Shown piece by piece: positions 1 through 5,998 of a stretch of DNA of 10,036 bases. Positions within the stretch are counted from its first letter, which is position 1, and every line of letters starts with the position of its first letter. The position numbers and the translations under genes were made by a program. The notes beneath the pieces were generated by a model. That model searched no databases, was not told the DNA's origin, and saw nothing but the letters and a program-made list of their open reading frames with translations. Origin of the DNA: an uncultured Acidimicrobiia bacterium. GTDB taxonomy: Bacteria > Actinomycetota > Acidimicrobiia > Spongiisociales > UBA5794. The stretch lies in NCBI GenBank assembly GCA_913031525.1, contig CAJWGC010000032.1:1-10036 (forward strand). The letters run 5' to 3'.

Positions 1-558
1 CGTCATGTACGCGTAGGAGCCGCGGGCGAACGGGTCGTCGTGCCAAGACGTGATCGCAACGCTCGTCGGTTCGACGACGCGATCGCCGTAGAGCCGGCGA
101 AGCTGCGTGAGGATGTCGGCGACGATGCGCTCGGCATCCCATTCCGCGACCTCACGCGCAGTGGGGCCGGCAGCGAATGTCAGCAGGGTCGGCGTGCCGT
201 GCAGCGCGGTCAGGTCGTACCACGAGTGCCAGGCCCGCCCTTCGGGGCCCTGCTGACGAATCGCGTACACACCCTCATCCCAGAACTTCGTCGGGAAGCG
301 GAGGAACACCTTTTCGAACGCGTTCATCGTGAGGCGGCTGAGCGCACCGGCGACCGGTTCAGGCAGCGGAGGGTGGATGACGAAGTCATCGGACTGCAAC
401 ACGCCCACCGGCACGGTGACAACTCCCGTGGCGCCGCCGAACACGCCCCGGTCTGTCGAGACGACGACCCCGTCATCCGACCACTCCACCCGCGTCACGA
501 CATGCTCGAGGCGGATATCGAGCCCCGCGGACAGCCGCGTAGCGAGAACGTCGAGCAT
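1..558 (-). pseudogene. Flavin monoamine oxidase fragment, lacking its N-terminus and cut by the window edge
   Basis: Reading the minus strand from 558 down to 1 gives 186 uninterrupted codons that look like the middle of a flavin-containing amine oxidase (FAD-dependent oxidation of amines to imines/aldehydes). Recognisable pieces, in order, are LATRLSAGLDIRLEHVVTRV, VVTVPVGVLQ, a PPLPEPV segment, NAFEKVFLRFPTKFWDEGV, TLLTFAAGPTAREV and WHDDPFARGSYAYM. The last of these precedes the FAD-contacting C-terminus in this family. The N-terminal FAD Rossmann region, roughly the first 200 or more residues of a normal ~450-aa enzyme, is absent. Upstream in this frame there are 20 unrelated codons and then a TGA stop near 614. 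The fragment is much more G+C-rich than everything to its right. The ATG at 558-556 is only the first in-frame Met, not a credible start. Identity as an amine oxidase is confident; whether this is a true pseudogene or one side of an assembly join is open. Confidence 0.8.
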
Positions 559-958
559 GAGATATAAGGCCACCGAGCCCGCCAACAAAAATATCGATCT
601 CTGTATGGACCGTCACTCCGGCAGAGCCAAACGATACGAACCTGTAGCAATCTCGTCCGCCGCGAATAGTCGAGGAATATTCAATCACTAGTGCAGATCC
701 GGTCTGATACTCAGCAATCTCCCATTCAACATTTACCGGTCTTCCCATAAACTGAAATCGCGTCTTGCCGGTTGAGGCCGGGCCTGGAGGCCTGTCGGTG
801 ACGACGCTGATAGAACTAGACCGCCAAACCGGCTCGTTTCCCCGGTCTGCTATGAAGGCAAACGCTTCATCTGCCGTCCGATTGATATAGACCTTGTTCT
901 CGACTCTCAAAGTGCAGCTTCGAACTACCAGCAAAGACAGATGAACATCATCCGCCAC
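473..958 (-). CDS. SRPBCC (CoxG/polyketide-cyclase-like) protein, 3' end replaced at the breakpoint
   Basis: The reading frame is 161 codons, but only residues 1 to about 132 are genuine. They show an SRPBCC/START-like helix-grip fold protein: an N-terminal strand and helix (RVENKVYINRTADEAFAFIA), then an NEPVWR segment typical of this family, then alternating beta strands to IDIFVGGLGGLI. From about residue 134 the frame runs into amine oxidase DNA read out of frame and ends at an accidental stop. Family members are usually about 145-150 aa, so perhaps 10-20 native residues are lost. The GTG start at 958 overlaps the end of the MoaD-like gene. A TTG at 910 would give the more family-like N-terminus MRVENKV, but neither start has a strong ribosome binding site. 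SRPBCC proteins (CoxG type) often sit in molybdenum hydroxylase operons and are thought to help enzyme maturation or membrane recruitment. A small ligand-binding role is equally possible. Confidence 0.7.
   Translation of the reverse strand: MADDVHLSLLVVRSCTLRVENKVYINRTADEAFAFIADRGNEPVWRSSSISVVTDRPPGPASTGKTRFQFMGRPVNVEWEIAEYQTGSALVIEYSSTIRGGRDCYRFVSFGSAGVTVHTEIDIFVGGLGGLISHARRSRYAAVRGARYPPRACRDAGGVVG
550..575. other. Breakpoint joining two truncated same-strand genes
   Basis: On the minus strand the SRPBCC protein stays recognisable to about residue 132 (…GGLGGLI), and amine oxidase homology begins about two codons later in a different frame (LDVLATRLSAGLDIRL). The change lies between about 555 and 570. 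It coincides with a drop from roughly 65-70% G+C on the left to about 45-57% on the right. Both genes are broken at the same point. No inverted repeat, direct repeat or IS end is visible at the join. It may be a genuine deletion or recombination scar, an island edge, or a chimeric assembly join. Confidence 0.7.
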
Positions 959-1193
959 TCACCGCGGGGAGAAAATGGACTTCGGAATCCTCTTCCACCG
1001 GTTCATATAACGCTCGGCTCATAATCTCGCCGTCGATGGCAACCGCAATGCCTGAACGAAGCTTCTCTCCGATACCAGGGAACCGCTGATCCAGCTCAGT
1101 AATGATCTCGCTGACGTTTGTCCCTTTGACGACGAACTCATTAGCTCCATTCGCAAAAGAACGAAGACTCGCCATCAAAAAAACGTGAGGCAT
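948..1193 (-). CDS. MoaD/ThiS-family sulfur carrier protein
   Basis: An 81-residue ubiquitin-like beta-grasp protein. It opens with a beta strand (MPHVFLMASLRSFAN), has a central helix region ending in LDQRFPGIGEKL, then VAIDGE, and ends with VHFLPAVSGG. The exposed C-terminal Gly-Gly is the hallmark of MoaD, ThiS and related carriers: an E1-like enzyme adenylates it and it carries sulfur as a thiocarboxylate. The PAVSGG ending is closest to MoaD, the small subunit of molybdopterin synthase, which donates the dithiolene sulfurs of the cofactor. The gene starts one base into the stop of the molybdopterin subunit (TGATG), and GAGGA lies three bases before the ATG, so translation is probably coupled. 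Its place inside the operon suggests dedicated supply of cofactor to the adjacent hydroxylase. A role as a sulfur carrier for another pathway is the main alternative. Confidence 0.8.
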   Translation of the reverse strand: MPHVFLMASLRSFANGANEFVVKGTNVSEIITELDQRFPGIGEKLRSGIAVAIDGEIMSRALYEPVEEDSEVHFLPAVSGG

Positions 1194-3454
1194 CAGTCCT
1201 CGTTATCCATAAGTGCCTTGACAATACGAGTAGGCGACATAGGAAGGTCGGTAATGCGCTTACCCGTTGCATCGGATATCGCGTTTGCTACCGCCGCCAT
1301 CGGTGGAACAATGCCCACTTCGCCGACACCCCTCACACCGTAAGGATGATTGGGATTGGGAACTTCAACGATGACCGTGTCGATCATCGGGAGATCCGAC
1401 GCCACCGGAATTCGGTAGTCAAGAAAACCAGGATTTTCCATCACGCCATCGTTGTTATAGATGTATTCCTCGTTAAGCGCCCAGCCTATGCCCTGAGCGA
1501 CACCCCCTTGCATTTGGCCCTCGACGTAACTGGGATGGATCGCCCGACCTGCATCTTGAGCAGTCGTATATCGAAGGATCTTGACCGCACCAGTCTCAGT
1601 ATCTACTTCAACGTCACACAATTGCGTCGAAAATGCCATTCCGACACCCCGAGCGTTGACCGCGGCCGACGCAGTGACCGGTCCACCTGTATCGGCAGCG
1701 CCGTCGGCAATCTCTTCTATCGTCAAAGGTGAATGCGCACCAAGGACGTGCTGAGCCTGCCCGTCGACCCACTCAACTTCACTCTGGTCAACTCCCCACA
1801 CTTTGGCCGCCCGTTCACTCAGTAGACCGACCACTTTTCGACATGCTTCTACTACAGCCATCCCCGTAGCGAAAGTCACACGACTTCCCCCGGTCACATC
1901 CGTGAAACCAACCGATTCAGTATCAGCGACTACAGGACGAATCCGATACACGTCGATACCCAACTCTTCTGCAGCCATCTGCGCCATTGCAGCTCTGCTC
2001 CCACCGATATCAGGGCTTCCCGTGACAACCACTGCTGTACCGTCTTCATTAATGTTCACCGTGGCGCTTGATTCCAATCCCCCGTTGAACCAGAAACCGC
2101 TGGCTATTCCGCGGCCCTGATTCGGTCCGAGTGGCGTCTTGTAATGCGGATGATCCTTGATTGCCTCCAAGGTCTCGATAAAGCCGACTCGACGAAATTT
2201 CGGTCCATAAACAGCCCTGGCGCCTTCCTTAACAGCATTACGTAACCGAAGATCAATGGGATCGATACCCAACTCATCAGCTATTTCATCCAGAACAGTC
2301 TCCGACGCGAAGGCAGCCATTGGAGCACCAGGAGCTCGATAGGCCGTCACCTTGGCAGTGTTCGTAACAACGTCGTAACCCTCGATCAGAAAGTTTTCGA
2401 TCACGTAGGGCGTCAAAATGCAATCGCATCCCGGCCCCACCGGCGAACCCTTGAAAGCCCCCGCGGTGTATGCCAGCCAGGCTTGAGCCGCTGTGATCTT
2501 TCCGTCCTTATCGGCTCCGATCTTGACCCGAATCCGTGTCGCTGATGTCGGTCCGGAAGCGCGAAATACTTCGTCACGGCTCATGACTAGCTTCACAGGT
2601 CTTCCCGCCTTAGCAGACAGCATGACGGCAAGTGGTTCTAAGTAGATCGTGGTCTTGCCGCCAAATCCCCCGCCTATCTCGGCGGGAATGACCTTGATCT
2701 GAGACGGCTCCCAACCCAGCACCTTGGCCGTCTGTGTTCTGACTAGAAAATGACCTTGCGAGGAGCACCAGACCACTGATCTTCCGTCCTCACCGGTGTC
2801 AGCAACAACGGCGTGAGGCTCGATGTAGCCCTGATGAACAGCCTTGGTGGTGAATTCGCGTTCCACGACAACATCCGCTTGAGCAAATCCGGCATCAAGA
2901 TCTCCGCCTTCATGCAACTCTCGGCTAGCGATGTTGGTTTCCCCCATCGAGGTCGAAACTCCCTTCGTAATCAGATCGTCATGAAGGATGGGCGCATTCT
3001 CAGCCATAGCTTCATCCACGGTGAGTACGTATGGCAGGGTTTCGTACTGGATCTCAATAGCCTCTGCAGCCATTCTGGCGGCGGTGCTCGAGGTTGCCGC
3101 AATCGCAGCTACCGGATGCCCTTCGTACAGTACTTTGTCTCGAGCAATCACATTCCTCGAAAGGTCGCGATAGTCCACGACTCCTTCTCCAGCGTCAGCT
3201 GAATCATCGTGGCCTATGACTGGAAAGTCTGCTCCGACCACGATTGCCTTGACGCCGTCAATTAATTCAGCACGCGAAGTGTCAATCGACACGATATTTG
3301 CGTGGGGATGAGGCGACCGGACAACAACACCAACAAGCATTCCTGGAAGTGCTAAATCAGCTCCATAACGAGCTCTTCCGGTTACTTTGTCTAGTCCATC
3401 ATGACGGACTGGACGAGTACCTACCCATTTGTATTCAGGTTGCGTTGTCGTCAC
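1193..3454 (-). CDS. Xanthine dehydrogenase-family hydroxylase, molybdopterin-binding (large) subunit
   Basis: The catalytic subunit of a molybdenum hydroxylase, which inserts a water-derived oxygen at a C-H bond of a heterocycle or aldehyde. GTG at 3454 is chosen: it overlaps the 2Fe-2S stop (ATGTGA), has AGGGAG five bases upstream and gives a normal N-terminus (VTTTQPEYKWVG) and 753 residues. An in-frame ATG at 3526 would add 24 unlikely residues. The small N-terminal domain (VTGRARYGADLALPGML near 24-40) is followed by the cofactor-binding part: IEPH at 211-214, GGGFGGK at 261-267, AYRAPG at 371-376, and GVGEVG at 709-714, whose Glu712 matches the catalytic base of this family. AYRAPG differs from the Cys-containing AYRCSF loop of form I CO dehydrogenase, so this is not a CoxL. 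The usual GQG loop is replaced by DIGGSR at 482-487. The substrate cannot be deduced. It is probably cytoplasmic, since no signal peptide is seen. Confidence 0.92.
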   Translation of the reverse strand: MTTTQPEYKWVGTRPVRHDGLDKVTGRARYGADLALPGMLVGVVVRSPHPHANIVSIDTSRAELIDGVKAIVVGADFPVIGHDDSADAGEGVVDYRDLSRNVIARDKVLYEGHPVAAIAATSSTAARMAAEAIEIQYETLPYVLTVDEAMAENAPILHDDLITKGVSTSMGETNIASRELHEGGDLDAGFAQADVVVEREFTTKAVHQGYIEPHAVVADTGEDGRSVVWCSSQGHFLVRTQTAKVLGWEPSQIKVIPAEIGGGFGGKTTIYLEPLAVMLSAKAGRPVKLVMSRDEVFRASGPTSATRIRVKIGADKDGKITAAQAWLAYTAGAFKGSPVGPGCDCILTPYVIENFLIEGYDVVTNTAKVTAYRAPGAPMAAFASETVLDEIADELGIDPIDLRLRNAVKEGARAVYGPKFRRVGFIETLEAIKDHPHYKTPLGPNQGRGIASGFWFNGGLESSATVNINEDGTAVVVTGSPDIGGSRAAMAQMAAEELGIDVYRIRPVVADTESVGFTDVTGGSRVTFATGMAVVEACRKVVGLLSERAAKVWGVDQSEVEWVDGQAQHVLGAHSPLTIEEIADGAADTGGPVTASAAVNARGVGMAFSTQLCDVEVDTETGAVKILRYTTAQDAGRAIHPSYVEGQMQGGVAQGIGWALNEEYIYNNDGVMENPGFLDYRIPVASDLPMIDTVIVEVPNPNHPYGVRGVGEVGIVPPMAAVANAISDATGKRITDLPMSPTRIVKALMDNED

Positions 3455-3930
3455 ATTGTCTCCCTGATATCGGCAGCCGCGCTGAGGATGGACCTCACGA
3501 TCTTGTCGTATCCGGTGCAGCGGCATAGGTTTCCCGCTACCGCGTATCGCACTTCTTCTTCAGTTGGATCTGGGTTCTTGTCAAGCAGCGACTTAGCTGC
3601 AACAAGGAACCCCGGTGTGCAGATACCGCATTGCAAAGCGGCGCCTTCTAGAAAACTCTGCTGCAGCGGATGGAGTTGATCCCCTTCAGCAAGACCTTCG
3701 ACTGTAGTCAGCGACCTTCCTTCGACTTCAGGGGCGAACACAAGGCAAGAACATGTGAGCATGTCGTCAAGGATCACGGAACATGCACCACAATCCCCCG
3801 TAGAGCATCCCTCTTTGACGCCAATCAACTGAACCTCGTCTCGTAACGCATCAAGAAGTGTCTGACCATCAAAGGCAAGAAATTCAACCTCATCTCCATT
3901 GATAGTGCAGGTCACATGAGTACGACTCAT
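3451..3930 (-). CDS. Xanthine dehydrogenase-family hydroxylase, 2Fe-2S (small) subunit
   Basis: A 159-residue electron-transfer subunit of normal length for the family. The N-terminal plant-ferredoxin-like domain has the first-cluster cysteines at 42, 47, 50 and 62 (EGCSTGDCGACSVIL plus C62). The C-terminal four-helix domain has the second cluster at 101, 104, 136 and 138 (QCGICTPG and LCRCTGY). Q100, next to C101, is the conserved residue that approaches the molybdopterin in this family. All eight ligands are present, so the subunit looks functional. The ATG overlaps the FAD subunit stop as ATGA and has a perfect GGAGG six bases upstream. It passes electrons from the molybdenum site to FAD. 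The CoxS-like organisation (separate small subunit) matches a three-subunit enzyme. Very confident. Confidence 0.95.
   Translation of the reverse strand: MSRTHVTCTINGDEVEFLAFDGQTLLDALRDEVQLIGVKEGCSTGDCGACSVILDDMLTCSCLVFAPEVEGRSLTTVEGLAEGDQLHPLQQSFLEGAALQCGICTPGFLVAAKSLLDKNPDPTEEEVRYAVAGNLCRCTGYDKIVRSILSAAADIRETM
3459..3465 (-). promoter_or_regulatory. Ribosome binding site deciding the GTG start of the molybdopterin subunit
   Basis: On the minus strand AGGGAGA lies just before GTG at 3454-3452, with five bases between the AGGGAG core and the start codon. The start overlaps the preceding stop codon as ATGTGA, which favours translational coupling with the 2Fe-2S gene. Confidence 0.7.
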
Positions 3931-4787
3931 TGGCTACCTCCAGCTCGCTGTGCTGCTGCTGCAACAACACGCTTTGTCAGAACACCGACAACATGACGGC
4001 GAAAATCGGCGGTTCCTCGTTTGTCAGTAATCGGACTTCCCCTTTCGGAGGCTGCTGTAGCAATCTCGTCAAGTAGATCATCGTCGATCACTCTTCCAGC
4101 TAAAGCGGCTTCTGCCTCATCCACTCTCAACACCGTTGGAGCAACCGCGCCAATTGCAATACGGGACGATTCCACAACTCCATCCTCGGCGAGCGTGACA
4201 CGAGCAGCCGCTCCTACGACTGCAATATCCATTTCGGTCCTTGGAATGAACCGCAAGTAGGCGTCGGCCGTTCTGAGCGGTGGCCTTTCGACCAGTAGTT
4301 CGAGAAGAAATTCACCGGGAGCCAAACAGGTCGAACCTGGACCGATCGCAATATCGGACACTGGAACCATCCTGGTCCCCTCACTCGTAGCTATCACTCC
4401 GACTGCTCCGTTGACGATCATTGCAGGAACTGTATCCGCTGCTGGCGAAGCGTTACAGAGATTGCCGCCGAGAGTGGCACGGCTCTGAATCTGGTCGGAA
4501 CCGATCAGCGCTGCCGCTTCTGTCATTCCAGGAAAATCCACTGCTAAGTCAGGATTGCTTGACAGCTGTGCCGCCGACACCGCGGCGCCAATCACCCATG
4601 TATTCCCTTCTACGCGCATATTGACAAGACGCGGTATGCGTTTGAGATCTACAGTCAACGGTGGCTGCTTCCGTCCAGCGCGAATCTGTGGGATGAGATC
4701 TGTGGCACCAGCAAAAACCTGAGCCTCCTCGTCAGAAGCCAACAGATGCTGTGCTTCTTCGACCGTGACCGGAGCTGCATATTTCAC
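3927..4787 (-). CDS. Xanthine dehydrogenase-family hydroxylase, FAD-binding (medium) subunit
   Basis: About 286 residues, the usual size of the CoxM-like FAD subunit that receives electrons from the 2Fe-2S subunit and passes them to an external acceptor. It opens with VKYAAPVTVEEAQHLLAS, has the first flavin-binding motif AGATDLIPQIRAG near 26-38 and the second, IGSDQIQSRATLGGNLCNAS, near 95-114, followed by PAADT. The C-terminal CO-dehydrogenase-flavoprotein domain follows (RFIPRTEMDIAVVG; SRIAIGAVAPTVLR) and ends in an Ala-rich tail. I chose the GTG at 4787: GGAAGGA lies nine bases upstream and homologues start with a similar Tyr/Ala-Pro stretch. An in-frame GTG at 4805 adds six residues (MEGTQS) but lacks an obvious ribosome binding site. 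It is the first gene of a five-gene leftward operon and presumably sets its transcription start in the divergent spacer. Confidence 0.93.
   Translation of the reverse strand: MKYAAPVTVEEAQHLLASDEEAQVFAGATDLIPQIRAGRKQPPLTVDLKRIPRLVNMRVEGNTWVIGAAVSAAQLSSNPDLAVDFPGMTEAAALIGSDQIQSRATLGGNLCNASPAADTVPAMIVNGAVGVIATSEGTRMVPVSDIAIGPGSTCLAPGEFLLELLVERPPLRTADAYLRFIPRTEMDIAVVGAAARVTLAEDGVVESSRIAIGAVAPTVLRVDEAEAALAGRVIDDDLLDEIATAASERGSPITDKRGTADFRRHVVGVLTKRVVAAAAQRAGGSQ
3937..3941 (-). promoter_or_regulatory. Ribosome binding site of the 2Fe-2S subunit gene
   Basis: A perfect GGAGG on the minus strand, six bases before the ATG at 3930-3928, lying inside the end of the FAD subunit gene. It supports this start and efficient re-initiation. 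Confidence 0.75.
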
Positions 4788-4796
4788 TGACTGGGT

Positions 4797-4803
4797 TCCT
4801 TCC
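4797..4803 (-). promoter_or_regulatory. Ribosome binding site favouring the GTG at 4787 for the FAD subunit
   Basis: GGAAGGA on the minus strand, nine bases before GTG 4787-4785. It would fall inside the coding region if the upstream GTG at 4805 were used, so it argues for the later start. Confidence 0.5.
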
Positions 4804-4819
4804 ACTCATCTACGATGAT

Positions 4820-4851
4820 GCGATGGCCCAACGTAGTCGGAAAGCCATCGC
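4820..4851. promoter_or_regulatory. Inverted repeat in the divergent promoter region, candidate operator
   Basis: GCGATGGC at 4820-4827 and its exact reverse complement GCCATCGC at 4844-4851 are separated by 16 bases, so the centres are 24 bases apart. It lies in the only spacer between the two divergent gene sets, about 33 bases from the leftward start and 46 from the rightward one. This suits a dimeric regulator controlling both units. A shorter dyad, TCATC-TAC-GATGA, sits next to it at 4806-4818. No regulator gene is in the window. Chance occurrence is possible. Confidence 0.4.
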
Positions 4852-4852
4852 G

Positions 4853-4879
4853 TTGATCTACTAGGAAACAAGTTACCAT
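4853..4879 (+). promoter_or_regulatory. Weak candidate promoter for the rightward cluster
   Basis: TTGATC at 4853-4858 and TACCAT at 4874-4879 each match four of six bases of the -35 and -10 consensus, but the spacing is only 15 bases. Offered because a promoter must lie in this short spacer; the exact boxes are uncertain. Confidence 0.2.
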
Positions 4880-4897
4880 CGCTATTCAACGGATTTA

Positions 4898-5947
4898 TTG
4901 TCGAATATGCCATCACCCAAATTAACTCTTGCCGAAGGCGTTTATCAACGCTCATCCGATTCGGTCGATCAACCCCTTTCCCTCTCCGGTCTTAACAAGG
5001 CCGATTTGGGCGCTGCCGCTGCAATGATCGAAAGAATCCTAGGTTCGACTCCGACCTTGCAGGCACCCAAACTCAGTAAACGCTGGGATCGTTCGGTATA
5101 CGTTAAATACGAGAATATTTCACCAGTGAGATCGTTCAAAGCGCGCGGCGGACTAGCGGCAATCTCAGATCTTGTCTCCAATAAAGACTCCTCCGGAGTC
5201 ACCACAGCTTCGACCGGAAATCATGGGCAAGGCCTCGCTTTCGCAGGAGGCGAGTTCGAAGTTCCGGTGGAGATTGTTGTCCCCGAAAACGCCGAACAAG
5301 CGAAAGTGGACGCGCTCAAAGATCTTGGCGCGACACTCAAGATCCACGGTAAAAACCTCAGCGAGGCACAAATTTATGCCGCGAAGCTCGCTGCTCGAAA
5401 CGGAGCAGTGTTTATAGAAGATGGAGATCACCTGGGATTGATGAAAGGTGCTGCCTCGGTCTTGTCCGAAATGGTCCGGCAGGCACCTGACCTCGAAACA
5501 ATCATCGTTCCGGTAGGAGGAGGAAACCTGATCTCCGGCGCTCTCATTGCCGCGTCGTACGCGGCACCGCACCTTACGATTGTAGGGGTCCAGTCCTCAG
5601 CCGCACCGGGCGCGACCAATAGTTGGATTGCTGGCGAGACCGCGACAGCCGAATGTAGGACTTTCGCCGGAGGATTAGCCACCGAATACCCAGGAGCCGC
5701 TTCTCTCAAAGTCATGAACGCACTGCTCGAAACAATGATCCTTGTCTCCGATGCCGATCTATGGAAAGGCATCGCCACAGTGTTCGACACAACAGGGGCA
5801 GCAGTGGAGGGTGCAGCTGCCGCAGGAGTCGCGGCAATGGACAGATTCGGCTCAGAGATCCCTGGAAATACAATAGGAATCTTACTGACTGGCGGCTGGA
5901 TCAACAGGAACGATCTCTTACGATCCATCGATACGAGTCGCGCTTGA
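4898..5947 (+). CDS. PLP-dependent lyase of the threonine dehydratase family (fold type II)
   Basis: A 349-residue enzyme of the tryptophan synthase beta-like family; relatives deaminate threonine or serine, or act on hydroxy-aspartate and related beta-substituted amino acids. The cofactor lysine is K81 in SFKARGG (79-85). The substrate/PLP loop is STGNHGQG at 105-112, the phosphate-binding glycine loop is PVGGGNLISG at 205-214, and the Glu of AVEGAAAAG is at 304. The position that contacts the PLP ring nitrogen reads TGG (331-333) rather than the common SGG. No regulatory ACT domain is present, so it is a catabolic-type or side-branch enzyme rather than a classical biosynthetic IlvA. The start is TTG at 4898 with GGA four bases upstream; an ATG at 4907 would shorten it by three residues. 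It is the first gene of the rightward cluster. The family is confident, the substrate unknown. Confidence 0.88.
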   Translation: MSNMPSPKLTLAEGVYQRSSDSVDQPLSLSGLNKADLGAAAAMIERILGSTPTLQAPKLSKRWDRSVYVKYENISPVRSFKARGGLAAISDLVSNKDSSGVTTASTGNHGQGLAFAGGEFEVPVEIVVPENAEQAKVDALKDLGATLKIHGKNLSEAQIYAAKLAARNGAVFIEDGDHLGLMKGAASVLSEMVRQAPDLETIIVPVGGGNLISGALIAASYAAPHLTIVGVQSSAAPGATNSWIAGETATAECRTFAGGLATEYPGAASLKVMNALLETMILVSDADLWKGIATVFDTTGAAVEGAAAAGVAAMDRFGSEIPGNTIGILLTGGWINRNDLLRSIDTSRA

Positions 5948-5998
5948 AGGAAAGAACACCGCCCAAAATCAACAGCATTACTGTGGCCCACTCGCTCA

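Noticed and set aside
40..567. Plus-strand open frame of 175 codons
   Set aside because: It is antisense to the amine oxidase fragment, whose minus-strand translation shows clear family motifs. Long antisense frames are common in high-G+C DNA.
1346..3202. Several plus-strand open frames of 100-130 codons
   Set aside because: All lie opposite the molybdopterin subunit, have no recognisable motifs and have unnatural composition.
3454..3526. Upstream in-frame ATG extending the molybdopterin subunit by 24 residues
   Set aside because: The extension lies within the 2Fe-2S gene in another frame and is unlike the family N-terminus. The GTG at 3454 has a good ribosome binding site and a stop/start overlap.
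3945..3970. GCTGCTGCT-type short repeat
   Set aside because: It simply encodes the alanine-rich C-terminal tail of the FAD subunit; it is not a structured tandem repeat.
1193..4805. Aerobic CO dehydrogenase (coxMSL) identity
   Set aside because: The subunit order and CoxG-like neighbour fit, but the large subunit has AYRAPG instead of the Cys-containing AYRCSF loop of form I (or AYRGAGR of form II).
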